A stretch of 64,000 nucleotides of DNA from assembly GCA_019752115.1 (NCBI GenBank), contig JAIEMN010000024.1:1-64000 (forward strand). Reading direction: 5' to 3'. This document shows positions 8,787-18,194 of this stretch, piece by piece. The DNA is from Gemmatimonadaceae bacterium (GTDB taxonomy: Bacteria; Gemmatimonadota; Gemmatimonadetes; Gemmatimonadales; Gemmatimonadaceae). The position numbers and the translations under genes are program-made. Each line of letters opens with the position of its first letter. Positions within the stretch are counted from its first letter, which is position 1. The notes below the pieces were generated by a model. It was not told where the DNA came from. It made no database searches and worked only from the letters and a program-made list of their open reading frames with translations.

Positions 8787-11700
8787 CTACGGCACGATAC
8801 GCGCCGGCGCCCCACCCTTGTCGACGATCTTCGGCAATCCCTTGCCTTCGAGCGTCTGGTTGAGCGACGGCAGCTCCGCCTTGAGCAGCGCGTCGAGCGC
8901 GCGAATGGCCGCCTGATTCTCGGTCGTGAGAATCGACTGCACTTCCACCGCCTGGTTCGTGGGCTTGAAGTCGCTGACCGCGATGCCGTTCGAGAGATAG
9001 CCCATCTTGCTGATGAGCTTCGACCCGAAGCGCACCCCGTCCTGGCCGCCGCCGGTCTGCCGCAGATCGACCAGCTTCATCTCGGCATCGATCAGCTTCG
9101 CATCGAGGGCACGCATCTGGCGCACCGCATCGGCGTCGGCGAGCCGCTGCACCTGCTGGAGCTGGAGGCGCACCGTCTCGACGCGGGCCACGGCCACGGC
9201 CGCATCATCCAACTGCTGCTTGAGCCCCTGGAGCGAGCGGACCTGTTCGGCAATCTCGGCCACGGTGCCCGCGCTGTTCGGGTCCTTGCGGACCTCGAAC
9301 GTCTGGGTCTGCACCTGCCCATCCACCGTGAGCCGCGCCGTGTACTGCCCCGGCGGCATCAGGATGGACAACCGGTTGGTGCCGGGCGCCACGCGCCCCT
9401 GCGGGCCGGGAACGATATGCTCGGCGTACAGGGGACTCGTGAAGAGCCGCACTTCCATGCTGGGCTCATCGCGCAGATCCCAGGCGAGACGATTCATCCC
9501 CGCCGCATTCGGGCCCCGCAGCGTGCGGACCAGCTTCCCGCTGGCATCGAGAATCTCCAGCGAGGGCACCGCCTTGGCGGGCGCCTTCAGGAAGTAGTTG
9601 ATCGTGGCCCCGTACTCCGGGTCCTCGCCGGCCGTGGGATCATCGTACGTCGTGCTCGGTGCCGTGATCGGGCGATAGCGGTACGCCGCGCGCACCGGAA
9701 ACAGATGCGCGGACTTCGCGAGCACCGCGGCATCGAGCTGCTGCAGCCACCCGATGTCGTCCATGATCCAGAAGCCGCGACCATAGGTGGAGATCACCAG
9801 ATCGTTGAAGTGCTCCTGCACCACGATCCCCGACACCGGCGCATGCGGCAGGTTGTTCTGGAGCGGGATCCAGTGATCGCCACTGTCGTACGTCACATAG
9901 ATCGCGTTCTCGGTGCCGAGGTACAGCATGCCTTTGCGGACGGGATCCTCGTACACCACCTTGGCATAGGAGAGCTGACTCACCGGAATGCCGGTGACGA
10001 CTTTCACCCACGTCTTCCCGAAATCCGTGGTGCGATAGACGTACGGATTGCGGTCGTTCTCCTGGTGCGCGTCCACCGTGATCCATGCCGTGCCGGCATC
10101 CCATTTGGACGGCGCGAGCGAACGGACCGAGCCCCACGACGGAATGCCCGGGATGTTGGCGGTCACATTCGTCCACGTGGCGCCGTTGTCGCGCGAGAGT
10201 TGGACCAGGCCGTCGTTGGTGCCGACCCAGAGCAGCCCCTTCTGCTTGGCCGACTCGGCGATCCCGTATACCACGCCCGAGTACTCCACACCGATGTTGT
10301 CGCCGGTGAGTCCACCGGAGCTCTCCATCTTCGTGCGGTCATTCCGGGTGAGGTCGGGGCTGATCTCCTGCCAGCTCTGCCCGCCATCCGTGGAGCGGTG
10401 CACGTGCTGACTGCCGGTATAGAGCGTGTTGTGATCGTGCGGCGAGATCAGGAACGGCGCATCCCACACGAAGCGATACTTGAGATCCTTGGCCGGCCCG
10501 TTGAGCTGCTGCGGCCACACCTCGACGTTGCGGAACTGGCGACGGGCTTCATCGAAGCGCACCACGATGCCGCCCACCATGCCGGACCCCGACGCCGTGC
10601 TCCAGATGATGTTCGGGTCAACCGGATCGGGGGTGGCCCAACCACTCTCCCCACCACCCACGGAGTGCCACATCCCGCGTGAGATCCCGGCCGAGCGACC
10701 GCCCTGCACGCGACTGTTGCTCGGCCCGCGATAGCTCGGCTCGTCCTGCTTGTTGCCGTACACATTGTACGGAATGAGGTTGTCTACGGTGACGTGGTAG
10801 ATCTGCGCGTTGCTCAACCGCTGCCGGAACCACGTCCGTCCACGGTTCTGCGTGATGGAGAGCCCCTGGTCGTGCGCCACGATCTGCCGATTGGCATTCG
10901 TGGGATCGATCCAGATGTCATGGTGATCGCCACCGGGCGCCTCCTGCCCATTCACCGGCAGGAGCGTGCGCCCGCCGTCGATGGTCTTGGAGTAGCCGGC
11001 GGTGAGGAAGTACGCCTCGTTGTCGTTGTCGGTGGCCACCGCCATGCGCGAGTAGTAGTGGGCTCGCCCCATGGCGTTGCGATCGCGTGTCATGAGCTGC
11101 CAGCTGTCGCCGAGATCGTCGGTGCGCCACAGCTGCCCGCTTTCGGTGGCCTCGCCGTTGTTGGGGACCCCGTCACCGGTCTCGATGAGCGCGTAGTAGC
11201 GCGAGGCGTTCGAGCGCGCCGAGGCGAGCGTCACCTTGCCGACCGGTTTGACGGGCAGCCCGTTGCCGCGCAAGCGCGTCCAGGTCACTCCGCCGTCGGT
11301 GCTGCGGAACAGCCCACCGCCGGGGCCACCACTGAACCGGCCCCACGTATGAATCACCATCGTCCACATGCCCGCGAACATGATGCGCGGATTGGCGGGA
11401 TTGATGGCGAGGTCGGAGCAGCCCGTGTTCTCGTCGATGAACAGCACGCGCGTCCACGTCGCCCCACCATCAGTCGTGCGGTAGATGCCGCGCTCCTGCT
11501 GCGGGCCGTACAGCGTGCCAAGCGCGCACACGACCACCACATCCGGATTGGTGGGATGGATGATCACCTTGCCAATGCGGCCGGTCTTCTCGAGCCCCAT
11601 GAGCTGCCAGTGCTTGCCGGCATCCGTGCTCTTGTAGATCCCCTGGCCCAGGGAGATGTGCGAGCGGATGTGCGGTTCGCCGGTGCCGGCCCACACGACG

Positions 11701-12047
11701 TTGGGATCGCTGGGCGCAACCGCGAGTGACCCGATCGACTGCACGGGCTGATCGTCAAAGATCTCATCCCAGTGCACACCCCCATCGGTGGTCTTGTAGA
11801 TGCCGCCGGACGCGGCACCCACGTAGTAGGTCAGGGGGTCACCGGGGACGCCGACGGCCGCACTGAAGCGGTTGCCTTCGGGGCCGATGTGGCGCCACGC
11901 GACACCGCGCAGGTGCTCGGCGGACACCGCCGGGGCAGCGGCGTCGGCTGGCGCCGGCTTGGGCGTGGAACGTTGGCCACTCGCGGCGCTGGGCAGCGCC
12001 ACCACGAGGGCGAGGGGGAGGAAGCGTCGAACAGCAGCGGGATGCAT
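8787..12047 (-). CDS. VPS10/sortilin-type beta-propeller exoprotein (paralogue 2)
   Basis: A 1086-residue secreted protein with a signal peptide (about 1-25, SAASGQ). It has at least eight Asp-box repeats, including KTTDGGVHW, KSTDAGKHW, RTTDGGATW, RSTDGGVTW, RTDDLGDSW, RSTDGGQSW and RTTDFGKTW. Then come a beta-sandwich (VPSLEILDASGKLVRTLRG, PPGQYTARLTVDGQ) and a helical, coiled-coil-like C-terminus (about 930-1020). Organisation matches the proteins at 5327 and 20991, so these are paralogues. It converges on the first paralogue across a family-A palindrome. Enzymatic activity is unproven. Confidence 0.75.
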   Translation of the reverse strand: MHPAAVRRFLPLALVVALPSAASGQRSTPKPAPADAAAPAVSAEHLRGVAWRHIGPEGNRFSAAVGVPGDPLTYYVGAASGGIYKTTDGGVHWDEIFDDQPVQSIGSLAVAPSDPNVVWAGTGEPHIRSHISLGQGIYKSTDAGKHWQLMGLEKTGRIGKVIIHPTNPDVVVVCALGTLYGPQQERGIYRTTDGGATWTRVLFIDENTGCSDLAINPANPRIMFAGMWTMVIHTWGRFSGGPGGGLFRSTDGGVTWTRLRGNGLPVKPVGKVTLASARSNASRYYALIETGDGVPNNGEATESGQLWRTDDLGDSWQLMTRDRNAMGRAHYYSRMAVATDNDNEAYFLTAGYSKTIDGGRTLLPVNGQEAPGGDHHDIWIDPTNANRQIVAHDQGLSITQNRGRTWFRQRLSNAQIYHVTVDNLIPYNVYGNKQDEPSYRGPSNSRVQGGRSAGISRGMWHSVGGGESGWATPDPVDPNIIWSTASGSGMVGGIVVRFDEARRQFRNVEVWPQQLNGPAKDLKYRFVWDAPFLISPHDHNTLYTGSQHVHRSTDGGQSWQEISPDLTRNDRTKMESSGGLTGDNIGVEYSGVVYGIAESAKQKGLLWVGTNDGLVQLSRDNGATWTNVTANIPGIPSWGSVRSLAPSKWDAGTAWITVDAHQENDRNPYVYRTTDFGKTWVKVVTGIPVSQLSYAKVVYEDPVRKGMLYLGTENAIYVTYDSGDHWIPLQNNLPHAPVSGIVVQEHFNDLVISTYGRGFWIMDDIGWLQQLDAAVLAKSAHLFPVRAAYRYRPITAPSTTYDDPTAGEDPEYGATINYFLKAPAKAVPSLEILDASGKLVRTLRGPNAAGMNRLAWDLRDEPSMEVRLFTSPLYAEHIVPGPQGRVAPGTNRLSILMPPGQYTARLTVDGQVQTQTFEVRKDPNSAGTVAEIAEQVRSLQGLKQQLDDAAVAVARVETVRLQLQQVQRLADADAVRQMRALDAKLIDAEMKLVDLRQTGGGQDGVRFGSKLISKMGYLSNGIAVSDFKPTNQAVEVQSILTTENQAAIRALDALLKAELPSLNQTLEGKGLPKIVDKGGAPARIVP

Positions 12048-12059
12048 GACGGCCCCGGG

Positions 12060-12086
12060 ATGGAGGAAGCTCTACGCTACCTCCAT
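12060..12086. promoter_or_regulatory. Inverted repeat between icd and the VPS10-type gene
   Basis: ATGGAGG at 12060-12066 pairs with CCTCCAT at 12080-12086 across a 13-nt loop. It lies in the 77-bp gap between the icd stop and the start of the downstream gene on the same strand. It may be a weak terminator of icd or a leader structure; there is no U-tract. Confidence 0.3.
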
Positions 12087-12124
12087 CGGCCGAGGCCGTC
12101 AAAGAACCACGCGCTGCCGCGGGA

Positions 12125-13342
12125 TCAGGCCATCTTGGCCTGCAACCGCCGGTCGATCGCGTCGAGGAACGCCTCCGTATGCAGGTACGGGGTGTCCTTC
12201 GAAATGAGGATCGCGAGATCCTTGGTCATCTCACCCGCCTCGACCGCCTCGATGCACACCGCTTCGAGCGTTTCGGCGAACTTCACCACGGCGGGCGTGC
12301 CATCGAGCTTGCCGCGATGCATCAGGCCGCGCGTCCAGGCGAAGATGCTCGCGATGGGGTTCGTGGAGGTCTTGTTCCCCTTCTGGTGCTCGCGGAAGTG
12401 GCGCGTCACGGTGCCGTGGGCGGCTTCGGCTTCCATCGTCTTGCCATCGGGCGTGAGGAGCACGCTCGTCATGAGGCCGAGCGAGCCAAAGCCCTGCGCC
12501 ACGATGTCCGACTGCACGTCGCCGTCGTAGTTCTTGCAGGCCCACACGTAGCCGCCTTCCCACTTGAGCGCCGAGGCGACCATGTCGTCGATGAGGCGGT
12601 GCTCGTACGTGATGCCGGCCTTCTCGAAGTCGGCCTTGAATTCGGCGTTGTACACGTCTTCGAAGATGTCCTTGAAGGCGCCGTCGTAGGCCTTGAGGAT
12701 CGTGTTCTTCGTGGAGAGGTACACCGGATAGTGGCGCTGCAGGCCGTACGTCAGGCTCGCGCGCGCGAAGTCGCGGATGGAATCGTTGAAGTTGTACATC
12801 CCCATCGCCACACCGCCGTCCTGGCCGAACTTGGCGACTTCCATCTGCATGGGCGCGCTGCCATCGGCCGGCGTGTAGGTGATGGTCACCGTGCCGGGGC
12901 CGGGCACCTTGAAGTCGCTGGCCTTGTACTGGTCGCCGTGCGCATGACGGCCCACGACGATGGGCTTGGTCCAGTGCGGCACGAGGCGCGGGATGTTCGA
13001 GATGATGATCGGCTCGCGGAAGATCACGCCGCCGAGGATGTTGCGAATGGTGCCATTGGGGCTCTTCCACATCTTCTTGAGCCCGAACTCCTTCACGCGC
13101 GCTTCGTCGGGCGTGATAGTGGCGCACTTCACGGCCACGCCATGCTTCTTGGTGGCCTCCGCGGAATCGATCGTGACCTGGTCGTTCGTCGCGTCGCGGT
13201 GCTCGATGCCGAGATCGTAGTAGTCGAGCTGCACGTCGAGGTACGGCAGGATCAGCTTGTCCTTGATGAACTGCCAGATGATGCGCGTCATCTCGTCGCC
13301 GTCCATCTCGACGACGGGGTTCACAACCTTGATCTTGGCCAT
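12125..13342 (-). CDS. icd: NADP-dependent isocitrate dehydrogenase, eukaryotic-like (type II) form
   Basis: A 405-residue cytoplasmic enzyme that converts isocitrate to 2-oxoglutarate with NADP+ in the TCA cycle. The N-terminus [20 protein letters not shown], the [12 protein letters not shown] substrate loop, [11 protein letters not shown] and [11 protein letters not shown], and the ~405-residue length fit the homodimeric type found in mitochondria and many bacteria, rather than the E. coli-type enzyme. All expected blocks are present with no frameshift. It is divergent from the secreted protein at 13643 across 300 bp, which should hold its promoter. Confidence 0.95.
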   Translation of the reverse strand: MAKIKVVNPVVEMDGDEMTRIIWQFIKDKLILPYLDVQLDYYDLGIEHRDATNDQVTIDSAEATKKHGVAVKCATITPDEARVKEFGLKKMWKSPNGTIRNILGGVIFREPIIISNIPRLVPHWTKPIVVGRHAHGDQYKASDFKVPGPGTVTITYTPADGSAPMQMEVAKFGQDGGVAMGMYNFNDSIRDFARASLTYGLQRHYPVYLSTKNTILKAYDGAFKDIFEDVYNAEFKADFEKAGITYEHRLIDDMVASALKWEGGYVWACKNYDGDVQSDIVAQGFGSLGLMTSVLLTPDGKTMEAEAAHGTVTRHFREHQKGNKTSTNPIASIFAWTRGLMHRGKLDGTPAVVKFAETLEAVCIEAVEAGEMTKDLAILISKDTPYLHTEAFLDAIDRRLQAKMA

Positions 13343-13642
13343 CGGTGCCGAGGAGTGGCTGGTGGTGAGCGGGTGGCCCGCCCAAGGGCGAGCCGGAGCC
13401 GACCGCCAGCGGCCGGAGCCGCGGCGGCGGGATGCGCGGAAGATGGGCGCGGTACCGGAGGCGGACCAGTGCCACGACGGGCAAAGGCGCGGACGCCGGT
13501 TACGGCATGCAGACGGCGCCGCGCGGTCGGCTGCGGCGCGGCGGTGACGTCGTGCCAGCCCGGTCTATTCCCGTCGGTTTCACGCGCAACCGCGTGTCAT
13601 CGCGCGTCTTGCGCCGCTTCGCCTCGCGGCGCAGCGTGGGGG
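13343..13642. other. 300-bp divergent intergenic region
   Basis: A GC-rich stretch between icd (minus) and the secreted plug-like protein (plus). It must carry promoters for both, but no clear -35/-10 pair was found. A hairpin at 13610-13633 (TGCGCCGC with GCGGCGCA, 8-nt loop) sits 9 nt before the ATG at 13643 and could hide the ribosome site. I see no reading frame with convincing protein character. Confidence 0.4.
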
Positions 13643-15829
13643 ATGCGCTGGTCCCTCCCGCCCGCTGTCCGCCGTGCTGCCGTGGTGTGCGCCCTGCTCG
13701 CGCCGTGGCCCGCCGGTGCGCTCATCGCGCAGACGCTGCGTGGCACTGTCGTGCGCCCGGACGGTGCGCCGGTCGCCGGGGCCATCGTGCTGGCCGTGCG
13801 CAACGGGCGCGACTCGGTGCGCACCATTACCAGCGCGCGTGGGCTCTTTGCGCTGTCGGTGCGCGTGGCCGGTACGTATGCGATCACGGTGCATCGCATC
13901 GGGTACCGCCCGACGATTGGCCCCACGGTGTCGCTCACCGCCACCGAGACGCCAGACCTCCGGATCGTGACGACGTCCGAGGTCATCCAGTTGGGCACCA
14001 TCACCGCCACCCGCGGCCGCAGCTGTCGCGGGCGCACCGATGAGGACGCGGTCGCCGTGGTCTGGGAGGAAGCGCGCAAGGCGCTCGAGGCGTCCACGCT
14101 CGCGGCCGAAGCGGGGCCCATTACGGGCCAGTGGATCGAACATCGCGGGACGCTTGCCCCCGATCTACAGGTGGTACGAGAACAGGCCATCGTAGTGCGC
14201 GAGCAGCCCACCCTGCAGGTGTTTCGCAGTGTGGCGCCGCAGGATCTGGCGACCAACGGCTTCACGACGCAGGGCGGTGACACCCTGGCGTACTTCGCGC
14301 CCGACCAACGGGTGTTGCTCTCTCCCGAGTTTGCGGCGAGCCACTGTTTTGGTCTCGAAGCGTCGGCCGGGGACTCGCTCATCGGTATCACCTTCACGCC
14401 GCGTGAGCCGCCGCTGGGCACGCGCACGGACATCACCGGCGTCGTATGGCTGCATCGCCGCAGTGCCGAACTGCGCCGGGTGGATTTCGAGTACGTGGGC
14501 GCCGTCGAGGCGGCTGCGCTCCCGCAGCGCGCGGGATCGGTGCGCTTTGCGCGGCTCGACGATGGGCGCTTCGTCGTGACCGGCTGGCGCGCGCGCCTGC
14601 CGCTCTTCACCGTGCGCCCCGGGCGCGTGGTGCCCGGCATGACGCGCATTGTGCGCCATGACACGCTCGTCCGCGCGGTCGCCGAAACGGGTGGCGATGT
14701 CCTCACCCTCGCCAACGGACCCGCGGTCCTCTTCCGGCAGCCGGCGCCGATGGCGCTCGTTCAGCTCGAGCCCGGACGTACGGGTCCATCCTTCAGCGGC
14801 GCGGAAGTCCTGGTGGCCGGCACGAATGTCGTGGCGAATGTGGACGCCACGGGGATCGCGCGGATCGGTCCGCTCCCCGTGGGGCGCTACGCGGCCACTG
14901 TGAAGGTGCCCGCCTATGACACGCTTGGCATCGAGCCGCTGTCGATCACGGTGAAGGCGGCGCTCGCGCCGGCCATCGATACGCTGGTCCTTCCCCCGGT
15001 CGCGACGCTCTTCGCGGGGCTCTGTGGGCGCGAAGCGGAGGACGGCGCGCTGCTCCGCGGCACCGTGCGGAACGCCGATGGCGAACGGGTTCGCGGCGCC
15101 CGCGTGCTCCTGAGCTATCTGCGCACCGACGCGCGCGCCATTCGCAGCGGGGGCTTCGCGCTCAAACCGGAGAGCCGCAAGACCGGCAGCGACATCCTGG
15201 GCGACTGGCGCTTCTGCGGCGTGCCACGCGGCACCGACGTGGTGCTAGCCATCGAAGGGCCCGACGGCGGTGCGGTGCGCGAGCGGTTCCGCATAGACCC
15301 AGCCCGCATGACCCTGCGACGCGACGCCGTCCTCATTCCCGGCACCGAGCGCCGCGCCACGCTGGGATTCGACGGCCCGACCAACTCCGTGGACTCGCCG
15401 ACCAACATCGCGCTCGCCGGCCGCAGCGTGCTGGGCGAATTCGACAGCCGTCATCAGCGCGGCGAGGCCACCCAAAGCCTGTCGCGCCAGCAGATCCTCG
15501 ATCGGCGCTTCGTCCAGACGTGGCAGGTGATCTCGGCGTTGCGCGCCGTGCGCGTCTACCAGACGCGCGAGGGCACGTTTGCCATGAGCGGCCGCAGCAA
15601 CCTGCCGTCGCTGCGCACGGTGGGCGCAGCCTGCCCGTTCACCATCGTGCTCGATGGCATCACGATGGTGGCCCGCAACAGCAACGGCGTGGATCTGAAT
15701 GAACTCCCGGCTCCGGAGCGCCTGCATGGCGTCGAGCTGTATGCCGGCGGGACGCGCTTGCCGGCGCTCTACGCGTCGCTGGCGGGTGCCGGGTTCTGCG
15801 GCGTCATCGGTCTCTGGACCGAGCGCTAG
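13643..15829 (+). CDS. Secreted protein with carboxypeptidase-regulatory domains and a C-terminal plug-like domain
   Basis: A 728-residue exported protein. The signal peptide (about 1-30) ends ALIAQ. A first carboxypeptidase-regulatory-like domain follows (about 32-120: LRGTVVRPDGAPVAGAIV, SARGLFALSV). A middle region of ~250 residues has no motif I recognise. A second such domain lies near 470-560 (LLRGTVRNADGERVRGARV). The C-terminal ~110 residues read like a TonB plug (LDRRFVQTWQVISALRAVRV, FTIVLDGITM, LHGVELYAGG, FCGVIGLWT) that stops where a barrel would begin. ATG 13643 is chosen because it starts the signal peptide; the frame is open far upstream, but only opposite icd. Function unknown. 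Confidence 0.65.
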   Translation: MRWSLPPAVRRAAVVCALLAPWPAGALIAQTLRGTVVRPDGAPVAGAIVLAVRNGRDSVRTITSARGLFALSVRVAGTYAITVHRIGYRPTIGPTVSLTATETPDLRIVTTSEVIQLGTITATRGRSCRGRTDEDAVAVVWEEARKALEASTLAAEAGPITGQWIEHRGTLAPDLQVVREQAIVVREQPTLQVFRSVAPQDLATNGFTTQGGDTLAYFAPDQRVLLSPEFAASHCFGLEASAGDSLIGITFTPREPPLGTRTDITGVVWLHRRSAELRRVDFEYVGAVEAAALPQRAGSVRFARLDDGRFVVTGWRARLPLFTVRPGRVVPGMTRIVRHDTLVRAVAETGGDVLTLANGPAVLFRQPAPMALVQLEPGRTGPSFSGAEVLVAGTNVVANVDATGIARIGPLPVGRYAATVKVPAYDTLGIEPLSITVKAALAPAIDTLVLPPVATLFAGLCGREAEDGALLRGTVRNADGERVRGARVLLSYLRTDARAIRSGGFALKPESRKTGSDILGDWRFCGVPRGTDVVLAIEGPDGGAVRERFRIDPARMTLRRDAVLIPGTERRATLGFDGPTNSVDSPTNIALAGRSVLGEFDSRHQRGEATQSLSRQQILDRRFVQTWQVISALRAVRVYQTREGTFAMSGRSNLPSLRTVGAACPFTIVLDGITMVARNSNGVDLNELPAPERLHGVELYAGGTRLPALYASLAGAGFCGVIGLWTER

Positions 15830-15841
15830 CGACGCGGCGCG

Positions 15842-16354
15842 CTACGCGCCGGGTGCCGGATCGATGAGGTCTTCAAAGACGCCGACGTCGCGATTCTTCC
15901 GCACCTGCCCGGCCGGGAAGCAGCGCCCATTCATGGCGAGATACACCCCCGGCGGCAGCGCCTGCACGAAGCTCAACGCGCTCCCGAGGTTGAACAGCCC
16001 GTCGGAGCTGCCAAAGGCGTAGGGGACCATGGCGCCGGTCAGCACGATGGTCTTCCCGGTGATCTCGGCAGCGAGCACCTGCGCCGTTTCGGCCATCGTG
16101 TCGGTGCCGTGCGTGATCACGATCTGCGACTCGGTCGCCGCCCGGCACGCGGCCACCACCTTCTGCCGATGCGCCTGCGTCATCTCGAGCGAGTCGATCA
16201 TGAGCAGCACCTCGACCTGCACGTCGAGCATGCAGCGCCCGCGGCGCAGCATCTCGGGGAGATGCGTCTCCTCGAAGTGCAGCGTGCCGGTGAGTTCGTC
16301 GTACTCCTTGTCGAACGTGCCCCCGGTAACGAAGACGCGGACCGGCTGGTTCAT
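15842..16354 (-). CDS. Small asparaginase-domain protein
   Basis: A 170-residue cytoplasmic protein corresponding to the N-terminal domain of type I/II L-asparaginases. It has the first catalytic threonine block VFVTGGTFDKEYDE and the second motif ITHGTDTMAETA. It lacks the C-terminal domain of the ~330-residue enzymes; stand-alone short versions exist and are annotated as asparaginase-domain proteins. Its ATG overlaps the trmD stop by 4 bp, so it is the last gene of the rpsP-rimM-trmD operon. Activity on asparagine is plausible, not shown. Confidence 0.8.
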   Translation of the reverse strand: MNQPVRVFVTGGTFDKEYDELTGTLHFEETHLPEMLRRGRCMLDVQVEVLLMIDSLEMTQAHRQKVVAACRAATESQIVITHGTDTMAETAQVLAAEITGKTIVLTGAMVPYAFGSSDGLFNLGSALSFVQALPPGVYLAMNGRCFPAGQVRKNRDVGVFEDLIDPAPGA

Positions 16355-17154
16355 GACGCCTCCGGAGATTTCGGGATTGGGCGTCCCTTGCGACGCGCCT
16401 TCTTCGCGGCCTTTTCGGCAGCCTTGCGCTCTGCCTCGGCGATGATTGCTTCGCGCGCCGCGATCTCGCGTTCACGGTGGGCCCACGCGTCGCGATCACG
16501 CGCCTCGGCCTCGCGCGTCCGCCGCAGACTTTCGGCGTCGCGCCACGCGGCCACCTTGGCGTGATCGCCGCTCATGAGGACATCGGGGACCGATACCCCG
16601 CGGAACTCGGCCGGCCGCGTATAACTCGGCGCGCTGATGCCGCGATCGTAGAACGAGTCCGTGCGGGCGCTTTCGAGATCGCTCATCGCGCCGGGGAGCA
16701 GTCGCACCGTGGCATCGACAATGGCGAGCGCTGCCGGTTCACCGCCACTCAGCACGAAGTCGCCAAGCGACAGTTCCTCGGTGGCGAGATGCGACGCCAC
16801 CCGTTCGTCGATGTCCTTGTAGTGCCCGCAGAGCAGCGTGAGCTCGCTGCCATTCGCAAAGCGGACCGCATCGGCGTGTGAGAAACGGCGGCCACGCGGG
16901 GACAGCAGGACGATCGGGCTCGTGGCGCCGAGCGATTCCACCGCCTCGAAGAACGGACCGGGCTTCATCACCATCCCCGGCCCACCGCCGAAGGGGTAGT
17001 CATCCACGGTGCGATGGCGATCGTGCGTGAAGCTGCGCAGGTCCACCACGCGGTACTCGACGCCCCCCGCCGCCGCGGCCTTCGCCGGAATGCTCAGCGC
17101 GAGCGGTCCGGCAAAGAACTCGGGGAAGATGGTGACGATGTTGATGCGCAGCAT
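16351..17154 (-). CDS. trmD: tRNA (guanine-37-N1)-methyltransferase
   Basis: TrmD uses S-adenosylmethionine to make m1G37 in tRNAs and so prevents +1 frameshifting. The 267-residue protein starts MLRINIVTIFPEFF and has DDYPFGGGPGMVMKPG, a LLCGHYKDIDERV block and LSLGDFVLSGGEPAA of the trefoil-knot SAM site. YTRPAEFRG and VPDVLMSGDHAKV follow. The last ~55 residues are a highly charged Arg/Ala/Glu helix ending in a Lys/Arg-rich tail, longer than in common TrmD. It lies between rimM (24 bp upstream) and the asparaginase-domain gene (4-bp overlap). Confidence 0.96.
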   Translation of the reverse strand: MLRINIVTIFPEFFAGPLALSIPAKAAAAGGVEYRVVDLRSFTHDRHRTVDDYPFGGGPGMVMKPGPFFEAVESLGATSPIVLLSPRGRRFSHADAVRFANGSELTLLCGHYKDIDERVASHLATEELSLGDFVLSGGEPAALAIVDATVRLLPGAMSDLESARTDSFYDRGISAPSYTRPAEFRGVSVPDVLMSGDHAKVAAWRDAESLRRTREAEARDRDAWAHREREIAAREAIIAEAERKAAEKAAKKARRKGRPIPKSPEAS

Positions 17155-17178
17155 GCGGGCTCCGTCGCTGGGCGGCGG

Positions 17179-17691
17179 TCAGCCGTCGAGCAGGCCGTCG
17201 GGGGGCGTGATCACGATCGTGCGCGATTCCTCATCGACCGACTGCACGAAGTCGTCGTGCCACGGCATGAGCGGACGGCCGGTGGCCGTTTCGATCTCGA
17301 TGATATAGCCCTGCGGCGCATCGTACACATCCCGCACCGTGCCCACGACGCCCTGCCCTTCGACGGCCACCGTCATACCGATGAGATCGCCGACATAGAT
17401 CTCGTCGTCGCCGGCGTCGGGGAGGTCGGCCGCATCGCACAGCAGGGCGCGCCCGCGCCAGCTGTCGGCGACATCACGGTCGGTGATCTCCCGCACGCGC
17501 ACGAGCCAATCCTTGTTCATCGGCCGCCCGTCCTCGATGTGCAGCGGCTCGAGCGGCTCGATGAGATTGCCCTTGCGGTCGCCCGCATAAAGGACGGCGC
17601 CGGATGCGAAGATCGCATCCGGCGCGTCGGTCACCGATTCGACGGCCCAGGCGCCGCGCACACCATGCGCGCGACGCACCGTGCCGACCAC
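17179..17691 (-). CDS. rimM: 16S rRNA processing protein RimM
   Basis: RimM helps mature the 30S subunit head and binds ribosomal protein S19. The protein has the N-terminal beta-barrel block VGTVRRAHGVRG and the PRC-barrel region (DEIYVGDLIGMTV, GTVRDVYDAPQGYIIEIE), ending MPWHDDFVQ and PPDGLLDG. The start is uncertain. GTG 17691 gives 170 residues, the usual size. A CTG at 17706, directly after the rpsP stop, would add five residues and has a better-placed purine-rich site. ATGs further upstream lie inside rpsP. Co-transcribed with rpsP and trmD. Confidence 0.88.
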   Translation of the reverse strand: MVGTVRRAHGVRGAWAVESVTDAPDAIFASGAVLYAGDRKGNLIEPLEPLHIEDGRPMNKDWLVRVREITDRDVADSWRGRALLCDAADLPDAGDDEIYVGDLIGMTVAVEGQGVVGTVRDVYDAPQGYIIEIETATGRPLMPWHDDFVQSVDEESRTIVITPPDGLLDG

Positions 17692-17707
17692 GATGTATTC
17701 AGCCAGC

Positions 17708-18022
17708 TCAGGCCTCGCCGGCGGGCATGGCCACGGCCTGCGCCTGCAGCTTGGCAGCCAGACGGGCTTCGTGACGGGCCTTGAGGATGCCGGCACGACG
17801 GAGGAGCGAACGGACCGTATCCGTCGGCAGCGCGCCGACGTTCAGCCAATGCTCGACGCGATCGGCCTTGAGGTTGATCGCGTTCTCACCGCTGCGGGGC
17901 TGGTACTGCCCGATGATCTCGATGAAACGGCCGTCGCGCGGGCTCTTGGAGTCGGCGACCACGATACGGTACATGGGGGTCTTCTTCCGCCCTTCACGGC
18001 GGAGACGGATCTTGACGGCCAT
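17708..18022 (-). CDS. rpsP: 30S ribosomal protein S16
   Basis: A 104-residue ribosomal protein starting [20 protein letters not shown], with the conserved [15 protein letters not shown] and [18 protein letters not shown] blocks. Length is slightly above average because of an Ala-rich tail. It is the first gene of the rpsP-rimM-trmD-asparaginase operon and is divergent from the gamma-glutamyltransferase gene. Open codons upstream of the ATG at 18022 lack S16 character and were left out. Confidence 0.96.
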   Translation of the reverse strand: MAVKIRLRREGRKKTPMYRIVVADSKSPRDGRFIEIIGQYQPRSGENAINLKADRVEHWLNVGALPTDTVRSLLRRAGILKARHEARLAAKLQAQAVAMPAGEA

Positions 18023-18165
18023 CTCGGATCTCTCGGAACAGTGGGGTCTAGACAGGCGAAGGCCGAGGGCCGACGCCTGAGTGCGGGTTCCTCGCGCGAC
18101 CGGCGATTCCGGTGCGCACCCGGCCGCCCGGGCCTGATCGGCTTGGGGGCAGCCTTTAAGCGTAA

Positions 18166-18182
18166 ACAAGGCTTGGCCTTGT
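18166..18182 (-). promoter_or_regulatory. Small hairpin upstream of rpsP
   Basis: A perfect 7-bp stem (ACAAGGC/GCCTTGT, 3-nt loop) about 145 nt upstream of rpsP. On the minus strand it is followed by TTTACG. It could be part of a 5' leader or attenuator of the ribosomal operon; there is no further evidence. Confidence 0.25.
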
Positions 18183-18194
18183 GACAATACGTGG

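Noticed and set aside
12179-13642. Upstream in-frame extension of the secreted protein at 13643
   Set aside because: It runs antisense through icd, whose protein is clearly real, and contains no signal or domain; the signal peptide begins at 13643.
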